A DNA stretch of 6,124 nt from UBA8437 sp003445035 (lineage in GTDB: Bacteria; Planctomycetota; Planctomycetia; Planctomycetales; Planctomycetaceae), in contig CALCHI010000231.1 in NCBI GenBank assembly GCA_937901285.1, positions 1 to 6,124 on the forward strand, read 5' to 3'. Below are positions 1 to 6,124 of the stretch, one piece after another. The position numbers and the translations under genes were made by a program. The notes below the pieces were generated by a model. The model did not search any database. It was not told where the DNA came from and saw nothing but the letters and a program-made list of their open reading frames with translations. Within the stretch, counting starts at the first letter, position 1. Each line of letters starts with the position of its first letter.

Positions 1-39
1 GTGCAGGTTCCGCAACTGGCGGGTCTCTTCGCGACATCA

Positions 40-62
40 CCCCCACCTCCCCCACCCCTCCC
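40..62 (-). other. G-quadruplex motif (minus strand)
   Basis: On the plus strand the bases are C5 (40-44), ACCT, C5 (49-53), A, C4 (55-58), T, C3 (60-62). Read on the minus strand this is four G-runs of at least three, with loops of 1, 1 and 4 nt, which fits the standard G3+N1-7 quadruplex pattern. It lies just upstream of a possible minus-strand ATG at 37-35, and part of it (GGAGGT) could also act as that gene's ribosome binding site. Whether it folds in vivo is unknown. The pattern itself is directly visible. Confidence 0.6.
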
Positions 63-148
63 GCCGGCCTGAACCGACCGGGTCCCGCTCATCGACGGCA
101 TCACCTGGGCCCCGGATCTCCGAGGCGTCTGAGCCGCGACGCGTAGCG

Positions 149-177
149 TTGCACGACCACCGGGACCGGTCTACAAC
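149..177 (+). promoter_or_regulatory. Putative sigma70-like promoter of dapL
   Basis: TTGCAC at 149-154 and TACAAC at 172-177 are separated by 17 bp, the preferred spacing for a housekeeping sigma factor. Transcription would start near 184, leaving a leader of about 35 nt before the dapL ATG. The hexamers match the consensus only in part, so this is a reasonable prediction and no more. Confidence 0.4.
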
Positions 178-205
178 CGACGATCCGTCGCAAGTGATCG
201 GTTTC

Positions 206-212
206 GAGAGGA
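206..212 (+). promoter_or_regulatory. Ribosome binding site of dapL
   Basis: The purine stretch GAGAGGA contains GAGG ending 7 nt before the ATG at 219. This spacing is good and supports that start codon. Confidence 0.6.
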
Positions 213-218
213 CATCCC

Positions 219-1451
<1,233 letters not shown>

Positions 1452-1500
1452 AGCCCCGCTCGCCAATCGGCGGCGAATCCTCTCGACCTCGGAAACCCGC
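1452..1500. other. Convergent dapL/ftsH intergenic gap
   Basis: Only 49 bp separate the two stop codons. The only fold I see is a weak 5-bp hairpin (TCGCC at 1460-1464 with GGCGA at 1472-1476) with no T-run on either side, so no intrinsic terminator is called. A 12-bp direct repeat, GCCCCGCTCGCC, occurs at 1453-1464, just after the dapL stop, and again at 1505-1516, inside the last codons of ftsH. Confidence 0.6.
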
Positions 1501-3594
1501 TCAGGCCCCGCTCGCCTCACCGGTCTCGTCCGCCTCGGATTCCTCAACCGCGTCGGACTCCTCCGGTACGTTCGACGTGATGAACGTCCCCGGCTTGATC
1601 TGTGGGCCGGTTGTGTGCTCGTCGAGAATCCTCTTCAGGTGGTCGGAGTCCATCACCTCCACCTCGACCAGATCGCGAGCGAGGTGATCGAGCAGTTCGC
1701 GGCGTGAACTGAGCACATCGCTGACCGTCACGGAAGCCTCATCGATGATCCGTTTCACCTCGATCTCGATCTCGCGGATCGTCTCGGCACTGTGAACCGT
1801 CTCGTTGCGGAATGCCTGTGGTCCCAGGAAGGTGGGTCCGACGTTCTTGTCGCCGTAAAAGACCCGCCCCATCCTTCGGCTCATTCCGAAATCTGTGACC
1901 ATTCGTCGGGCGATGTCGGTGGCCCGCTGCAGGTCGTTCTGGGCCCCGGTCGACGTTTCCTGGTAGATGATCTCCTCGGCGAGAATCCCGCCCAGCAGGC
2001 AGCAGATCTGGTTCTCGAGTTCCGACTGCATCACCAGTTGCTTCTCGTCATCGGGCCGGTGCATGGTGTAACCCAGCGCCCCGTAGCCGCGGGGGATGAT
2101 CGAGATCTTGTGGACGGGATCGGTGTTGGGCAACACGCTGGCGACCAGGGCGTGGCCACACTCGTGGTAGGCCACCCGCAGCTTCTCGTCTTCGTGAATG
2201 ATCCGCGTCTGCTTCTCCAGGCCCGCAATCACCCGCTCGACGCCCTCCTCGAATTCTTCCATCGTGACCCGTTTCTTGTCGCCGCGGGCGGCCAGCAACG
2301 CCGCCTCGTTGACCAGGTTGGCCAGGTCGGCACCGACGAATCCGGGAGTGATCTTGGCCAGCCGGCCCAGGTCGACACTGTCATCCATCTTGATCTTGCC
2401 GGCGTGGACCTTGAGAATCGCCTCGCGGCCCTTGATATCGGGCCGGTCGACCAGCACGTGACGGTCGAAGCGGCCTGGTCGCAGCAACGCCGGATCCAGT
2501 GTCTCGGGCCGGTTGGTCGCCCCCATCACGATCACGCTTTGTTCGGTCGAGAACCCGTCCATCTCGACCAGTAACGCGTTGAGCGTCTGTTCCCGTTCAT
2601 CGTGGCCCCCGGGCATCCCACTGCCACGGACCTTGCCCAGGGCATCCAGTTCGTCGATGAAGATGATCGCCGGCGAGCGGGCCGCGGCCTGCTGAAACAT
2701 GTCACGCACCCGGGCCGCTCCGACCCCGACGAACATCTCGACGAAGTCCGAACCACTGAGTCCGTAGAACGGCACGTCGGCCTCGCCGGCCACTGCCTTG
2801 GCCAGCAGCGTCTTGCCGGTGCCCGGGGGACCGACCAGCAGCACACCGCGAGGAATCCGGCCACCGAGAGCCTGGTACTTGTCCGGATTCTGCAGGAACT
2901 CGACCACCTCCCGCAATTCCTCGACCGCCTCGTCAATCCCGGCCACGTGCTCAAAGCCGGAATCGACGTCCTCCTGGGCGTAAAGCCGTCCGCGGCTGCG
3001 GCCGAACGACATCGCGGTGCCGGCTCCGCCAACCCGGCGGAACAGAATCAGGAACAAAAACAGCAGCAACAGGATCGGCAGGAAGAAGGCCAACAGCGAC
3101 GGCCATTCCGAGGGCGGTCGCGCGTAGCCGTAGGGGATCCTCTGGCCCTCCCTGGTCAACGCGTCGGTCAGCCGCTTGACGTCACCCTCGGCCGGCTTCA
3201 GGAACGGGACCTGGAAGAACTTCGTCCCGGCGGCGTCCGGCTTGTCCTTCTCCTTGGCCGTGTCCTGGAACCGGATGTAATCGGCACCGATGATCAGCTC
3301 ATGAACGTTGGACTTCTTGAATCGCCCCACGGCCTCGTGAGTTTTGGCGTCGAACCGTTCGAGTTCTCCGACAAACTCGCTGAAGGTCACTTCTTCGCGA
3401 GACTGGTTCTGGTTGGAGACGCTGAAGACGATCAGGGCAATCGCGCCGACGATCATCAGGAACCAGAACAGGTTGCTCGATGGCTTCTGCTCGCCCCGGC
3501 GAGGGCCTCCGGATTGGGGCCGGCGATCACCGGGAGGCGGCGAATCGGGTGCAGGCTTGGGCGGTGGAGACTCGTCGTGGTCGCTCATCGACAT
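1501..3594 (-). CDS. ftsH: ATP-dependent zinc metalloprotease FtsH
   Basis: FtsH is a hexameric AAA+ protease of the inner membrane that unfolds and degrades damaged membrane proteins and selected cytosolic regulators. From the ATG at 3594 the protein has 697 residues, slightly longer than E. coli FtsH. A hydrophilic proline-rich segment (about 3-40) precedes membrane helix 1 (about 41-60). An extracytoplasmic FtsH_ext domain of about 100 residues follows, then helix 2 (about 164-185). The AAA module has Walker A GPPGTGKT (255-262), pore loop FVG (288-290), Walker B IIFIDE (310-315), and the second region of homology with arginine fingers Arg375 and Arg378. The protease domain has the zinc site HECGH (477-481) and a probable third ligand, Asp554, in GAQNDLQ. 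The tail is acidic. HECGH replaces the more common HEAGH but keeps both histidines and the glutamate. The frame stays open upstream to an ATG at 3666, but those 24 codons cross a poly-C run and the predicted promoter. A start at 3594, or at 3588 two codons later, is therefore preferred. Neither has a clear Shine-Dalgarno sequence. Confidence 0.96.
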   Translation of the reverse strand: MSMSDHDESPPPKPAPDSPPPGDRRPQSGGPRRGEQKPSSNLFWFLMIVGAIALIVFSVSNQNQSREEVTFSEFVGELERFDAKTHEAVGRFKKSNVHELIIGADYIRFQDTAKEKDKPDAAGTKFFQVPFLKPAEGDVKRLTDALTREGQRIPYGYARPPSEWPSLLAFFLPILLLLFLFLILFRRVGGAGTAMSFGRSRGRLYAQEDVDSGFEHVAGIDEAVEELREVVEFLQNPDKYQALGGRIPRGVLLVGPPGTGKTLLAKAVAGEADVPFYGLSGSDFVEMFVGVGAARVRDMFQQAAARSPAIIFIDELDALGKVRGSGMPGGHDEREQTLNALLVEMDGFSTEQSVIVMGATNRPETLDPALLRPGRFDRHVLVDRPDIKGREAILKVHAGKIKMDDSVDLGRLAKITPGFVGADLANLVNEAALLAARGDKKRVTMEEFEEGVERVIAGLEKQTRIIHEDEKLRVAYHECGHALVASVLPNTDPVHKISIIPRGYGALGYTMHRPDDEKQLVMQSELENQICCLLGGILAEEIIYQETSTGAQNDLQRATDIARRMVTDFGMSRRMGRVFYGDKNVGPTFLGPQAFRNETVHSAETIREIEIEVKRIIDEASVTVSDVLSSRRELLDHLARDLVEVEVMDSDHLKRILDEHTTGPQIKPGTFITSNVPEESDAVEESEADETGEASGA

Positions 3595-3617
3595 CGCCGT
3601 CTGGGAAGTGCGTTTCC

Positions 3618-3647
3618 ACTTTAGGAGTGGCGGGGGGGGAGGGTCAA
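3618..3647 (-). promoter_or_regulatory. Putative ftsH promoter with a homopolymer in its spacer
   Basis: On the minus strand, TTGACC (3647-3642) and TAAAGT (3623-3618) are 18 bp apart, a good match to a sigma70-type promoter. Transcription would begin near 3611, only about 16 nt before the ATG at 3594. This argues against the longer reading that starts at 3666. Eight consecutive C residues (G on the plus strand, 3632-3639) lie within the spacer. Confidence 0.45.
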
Positions 3648-3679
3648 CCATCGTCCCGGTCATCATGCCGATACCCCGC

Positions 3680-3709
3680 TTGTCGGCTTCGCGGGTCGCG
3701 TCCTAGAAT
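3680..3709 (+). promoter_or_regulatory. Putative promoter of the dxr-rseP operon
   Basis: TTGTCG (3680-3685) and TAGAAT (3704-3709) are 18 bp apart. The -10 element matches TATAAT at five of six positions. Transcription would start near 3716, leaving a leader of about 36 nt before the dxr ATG at 3752. The -35 element lies 32 bp from the -35 element of the divergent ftsH promoter, so the two are back to back and could share a regulator. No operator palindrome is evident between them. Confidence 0.5.
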
Positions 3710-3751
3710 GACGTCGCCCCATTTCATCCCGTCTCCGATTGTCTCCTCCGA

Positions 3752-4894
3752 ATGAACCGCATCGCCGTTCTCGGTTCCACCGGCTCGATCGGAACCAGTT
3801 GCCTGGAGGTGATCGCGGCGCATCCGTCGGAGATGAGCCTGGTGGGCGTTTCGGCCAACCGGAGCTGGGAACTGCTCGGCCGTCAATCGACCACCTTCGC
3901 CCCCCGCTACGCGGTGCTCTGCGACGAGTCGCTTGCCGGACAGATCGACACCTCCGTCTTCGGTGGCCGCACCGAGCTGCTGTTTGGCGACGAGGGCATC
4001 CAGCAACTGGTGACCGACGACGAGACCGACGTGGTCGTCACCGGGATCGTCGGAGCCGCGGGACTGCGGGGCACGTGGGCGGCCCTGGAAAGCGGCAAGC
4101 GGGTGGCAGTGGCCAACAAGGAGACCCTGGTCGTGGCCGGCCCCCTGGTGATGGACCTGGCCGGGCAACGGGGTGCGGAGGTGATCCCGGTCGACAGCGA
4201 ACACAGCGCGGTCTTCCAGGCCATGCAGGCGGGCCGCTCGCGAGAAATCCGCCGCATCGTATTGACCTCCAGCGGCGGACCCTTTCGCGGGAACACGGCT
4301 GAACAGCTGGCCGAGGTGACTCCCGAACAGGCCCTGGCCCACCCGACCTGGCAGATGGGTCCCAAGATCACCGTCGACAGCGCGACGATGATGAACAAGG
4401 CCCTGGAGGTGATCGAGGCCAAGTGGCTGTTCGAACTCGAAGTGGACCAGATCGAAGTGGCCGTTCATCCGCAATCGATCGTGCACTCGATGGTCGAGTT
4501 CGTCGACGGTTCGGTCATCGCCCAGATGTCACCCCCGGACATGAAACTGCCGATCCAGTACGCACTGACTTACCCCGACCGCGTCTCCACGCCCACCGGA
4601 TCGATCGACTTCACCACCCCCTTCTCACTCGACTTCGAGCCCCCCGATCTCGATGCCTTTCCCGCGTTGAGACTGGGATTCGAGGTGGCGCGTCGGGGCG
4701 GCACTGCCGGAGCGGTGCTCAACGCCGCTAACGAGGCCGCCGTCGCACGCTTCCTTGACGGACGACTCGGATTCAACGACATTCCTCGGTTGTGCCAGGA
4801 CCTCCTGGACAACCACGACTTTGATCCATCCCCGGATCTCGACGAACTGCTGCGGCAGGATCGCCGGGCACGGGCGGAGGCGGAACTTTGGTGA
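3752..4894 (+). CDS. dxr: 1-deoxy-D-xylulose 5-phosphate reductoisomerase
   Basis: This cytosolic enzyme (also called IspC) rearranges and reduces DXP to 2-C-methyl-D-erythritol 4-phosphate using NADPH and a divalent metal. It is the committed step of the MEP isoprenoid pathway and the target of fosmidomycin. The 380-residue protein is slightly shorter than the E. coli enzyme. The N-terminal Rossmann motif is VLGSTGSIG (6-14), followed by ANKETLV (121-127). The metal ligands, by family analogy, are Asp148 and Glu150 in PVDSEHSA and Glu219 in MMNKALEV, with Lys216 nearby. The substrate-binding segments SSGGPFR (173-179) and HPTWQMG (197-203) are intact, as is HPQSIVHSMVEF (239-250). The C-terminal helical domain contains NAANEAAVARFL (324-335). 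The ATG has no obvious Shine-Dalgarno sequence, but the Rossmann motif follows immediately, so the start is secure. The gene overlaps rseP by 4 bp and is probably co-transcribed with it. Confidence 0.97.
   Translation: MNRIAVLGSTGSIGTSCLEVIAAHPSEMSLVGVSANRSWELLGRQSTTFAPRYAVLCDESLAGQIDTSVFGGRTELLFGDEGIQQLVTDDETDVVVTGIVGAAGLRGTWAALESGKRVAVANKETLVVAGPLVMDLAGQRGAEVIPVDSEHSAVFQAMQAGRSREIRRIVLTSSGGPFRGNTAEQLAEVTPEQALAHPTWQMGPKITVDSATMMNKALEVIEAKWLFELEVDQIEVAVHPQSIVHSMVEFVDGSVIAQMSPPDMKLPIQYALTYPDRVSTPTGSIDFTTPFSLDFEPPDLDAFPALRLGFEVARRGGTAGAVLNAANEAAVARFLDGRLGFNDIPRLCQDLLDNHDFDPSPDLDELLRQDRRARAEAELW
4876..4880 (+). promoter_or_regulatory. Ribosome binding site of rseP, inside dxr
   Basis: GGAGG lies within the last codons of dxr, 10 nt before the GTG at 4891 and 7 nt before an alternative in-frame TTG at 4888. 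It supports initiation at the dxr/rseP junction and translational coupling. It does not by itself decide between GTG and TTG. Confidence 0.55.
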
Positions 4895-6124
4895 TCTTGG
4901 CCCACCTGCTGGCCGTCTCGATCGGGTCGGTGCTCTACGTCGCCGCCGGCATCGGGCTGGTGATTTTCTTCCATGAGCTCGGCCACTTCGCCGTCGCCAA
5001 GTGGTGCAACGTCTCGGTCGAACGCTTCAGCATCGGCTTCGGGCCAGTCATTGGGCGGGTCAAGTGGGGCGAAACCGAGTACGTGATCTCGATCGTACCT
5101 TTCGGGGGCTACGTCAAGATGCTCGGCCAGGACGACATCGATCCCAGCCAGTTGACCAGCGACGAAATCGCCGAGGACCCTCGCAGCTATTCCGCCAAGA
5201 ACGTCCCTCAGCGAATGGCCATCATCTCGGCCGGGGTGATCATGAACCTGATCACCGGCCTGTTGTTCTTCGCCTGTGCCTACGGACTGGGCGTCGGCAC
5301 CGAACAACCGATCGTTGGATTGGTCCAGGTTGGGCTGCCGGCGTGGGAAGCGGGAATGGAACCGGGTGACCGGATCCGCCGGATCAACGGGGATTCCATT
5401 TCGTCCTTCGAAGACGTCATCCTCAGCGTCGCCCTGGCTCCCAGCCAGCGGCTGCTGTTCCAGGAACCTGAGGACCTGGTGGCGTTGCTCGATCCCGGAC
5501 CGGCCAGCGAAGAACTGCGGTCCCGGTTTGCCACCCGGCGGATCCGGCTGCCCCACGACGCCATCGTCGTGGCCGACACCTCGAGCCAATGGTCGATCAA
5601 GAGCGGACCGACAAGCCTGTTCCAGTTGACCAGGTCCGGATCCGGCCTCGCCGTTTCCGGCAACATGCTGAAAGTCGAAGGCAGCCGGGGCGTTGGAACA
5701 TCCGCACAGTCAATGACCTGGAACGTTCTCCCCCGTGGCAAGGGAACCGGACGCAAGATCGGCCTGGGACCCGAACACGACACGCAATTCCTGGCACCGG
5801 AAACCGGGCCGGCCGGCTGGCCGGCTTCCCGGGCCAAACCCGCTCTGCAGGACAAGGACCGGCTCAAGCAGATCAACGACACTCCGATCACCAGCGTCGC
5901 CCAGATGCGCAGGTACCAGGCTCGTCACGCCAACCAGGAACTGGTGTACCAGATCGAACGCGAGGGAGAAGCGGGCCCCATCGAAATCACCGTTCCCCCC
6001 AGTCGTTTCCTGACACTGGGAATTTCGATGGACATCGGCCAGGTCACCTCGATCCGTGACCGTTCGCCAGCCGACACCGCCGGACTGCGGATCGGCGACA
6101 AGCTGATCACCGTCAACGGCCGTG
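4891..6124 (+). CDS. rseP: RseP-family site-2 intramembrane protease, 3' end missing
   Basis: RseP is an intramembrane zinc protease that, in studied bacteria, cleaves anti-sigma factors and leftover signal peptides within the membrane. The gene starts at a GTG overlapping the dxr stop (GTGA), and 411 codons are visible before the window ends. Membrane helix 1 (about 4-27) leads into the active site HELGH (28-32). Next come FSIGFGP (46-52), PFGGYVKMLG (70-79), and a second hydrophobic helix (about 109-134) with GVIMN (115-119) where most homologues have GPxxN. PDZ domain 1 covers about 141-190 (GMEPGDRIRRINGDSI). A roughly 100-residue segment without a motif I recognise follows. A second, weaker PDZ-like unit (about 288-370; QDKDRLKQINDTPI) comes next, and then the start of another (374 onward; AGLRIGDKLITVNG). 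The C-terminal membrane helices with the NxxPxPxLDG motif must lie beyond the window. E. coli RseP has two PDZ domains, so this protein looks longer. The translation stays in frame with consistent GC-rich codon use, so I see no frameshift. Confidence 0.93.
   Translation, partial: MILAHLLAVSIGSVLYVAAGIGLVIFFHELGHFAVAKWCNVSVERFSIGFGPVIGRVKWGETEYVISIVPFGGYVKMLGQDDIDPSQLTSDEIAEDPRSYSAKNVPQRMAIISAGVIMNLITGLLFFACAYGLGVGTEQPIVGLVQVGLPAWEAGMEPGDRIRRINGDSISSFEDVILSVALAPSQRLLFQEPEDLVALLDPGPASEELRSRFATRRIRLPHDAIVVADTSSQWSIKSGPTSLFQLTRSGSGLAVSGNMLKVEGSRGVGTSAQSMTWNVLPRGKGTGRKIGLGPEHDTQFLAPETGPAGWPASRAKPALQDKDRLKQINDTPITSVAQMRRYQARHANQELVYQIEREGEAGPIEITVPPSRFLTLGISMDIGQVTSIRDRSPADTAGLRIGDKLITVNGR
5808..5825 (+). 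repeat. GC-only inverted repeat inside rseP
   Basis: GCCGGCC (5808-5814) and GGCCGGC (5819-5825) form a perfect 7-bp stem around the 4-nt loop GGCT. It lies in the coding sequence for GPAGWPA, within the second PDZ-like unit. No T-run follows, so it is not an intrinsic terminator. In GC-rich DNA it may be coincidental. Confidence 0.5.

Larger units (their letters stand above)
1..218. other. Region upstream of dapL; ends of flanking genes unclear
   Basis: No gene can be assigned firmly here. Two readings of the left edge are possible. On the plus strand, frame 1 is open from the edge to a TGA at 70-72 and would give a proline-rich tail (ending PPPPPPLPPA), which could be the end of an upstream gene or simply reflect the C-rich tract. 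On the minus strand, an ATG at 37-35 is preceded by GGAGGT with about 7 nt spacing and opens a frame running off the left edge (MSRRDPPVAEPA). That would be the first codons of a gene divergent from dapL. The second reading has the better initiation signal, but only 12 codons are visible, so neither is called as a gene. From about 73 to 218 I see only the dapL promoter and ribosome binding site described separately. Confidence 0.5.

Noticed and set aside
1460..1476. Hairpin between dapL and ftsH as an intrinsic terminator
   Set aside because: The stem is only 5 bp with a 7-nt loop, and there is no T-run on either strand.
2602..3624. Plus-strand open frame (340 codons) opposite ftsH
   Set aside because: It is antisense to clear FtsH domains, its composition is rich in Gln, Arg and Gly, and no motif is recognisable. 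The similar frame at 1792-2574 is rejected for the same reason.
3595..3666. 24-codon N-terminal extension of FtsH from the ATG at 3666
   Set aside because: It would place the predicted ftsH promoter inside the coding sequence and encode a run of prolines from the homopolymer tract. The shorter starts at 3594 or 3588 are more plausible.
4570..5589. Minus-strand open frame (339 codons) opposite dxr and rseP
   Set aside because: It spans the junction of two well-supported plus-strand genes and encodes no recognisable domain.
5470..5850. Possible frameshift in rseP, because the region after PDZ 1 lacks familiar motifs
   Set aside because: The frame stays open with GC-rich third positions, clear PDZ-like sequence resumes in the same frame, and the other two plus-strand frames give no RseP-like sequence.

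Overview
The window is GC-rich bacterial chromosomal DNA carrying four housekeeping genes on both strands. They are dapL (lysine and peptidoglycan precursor synthesis), ftsH (membrane AAA+ metalloprotease), dxr (MEP isoprenoid pathway) and the 5' part of rseP (site-2 intramembrane metalloprotease). The combination of a DapL-type lysine route, an FtsH with a proline-rich extension before its first membrane helix, an RseP with a GVIMN motif in place of the usual GPxxN, and dxr directly coupled to rseP suggests a planctomycete (Planctomycetota). That placement is inferred from family knowledge, without any database comparison.

Layout: positions 1-218 are mostly non-coding. They hold a C-rich tract that reads as a G-quadruplex motif on the minus strand, a possible start of a divergent minus-strand gene, and a plausible promoter and ribosome binding site for dapL. 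dapL (219-1451, +) runs convergently into ftsH (3594-1501, -) with a 49-bp gap. ftsH and dxr (3752-4894, +) are divergent. Their shared 157-bp intergenic region contains two back-to-back sigma70-like promoters, and the ftsH promoter spacer contains a run of eight G:C pairs. rseP begins at a GTG (4891) whose last three bases are the dxr stop region (GTGA overlap). It runs off the right edge, so only its first 411 codons are present.

Functionally, DapL supplies LL-diaminopimelate for the cell wall and lysine, and Dxr makes MEP for isoprenoids, including the undecaprenyl carrier used in wall synthesis. FtsH and RseP are both membrane-embedded zinc proteases that act in protein quality control and envelope signalling. 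The window is therefore an envelope and housekeeping cluster. I see no mobile element, CRISPR array, tRNA or rRNA, and no clear new system. The points most worth checking are the homopolymer inside the ftsH promoter, the G-quadruplex motif upstream of dapL, the Cys-containing HECGH active site of FtsH, and the multi-PDZ architecture of RseP.
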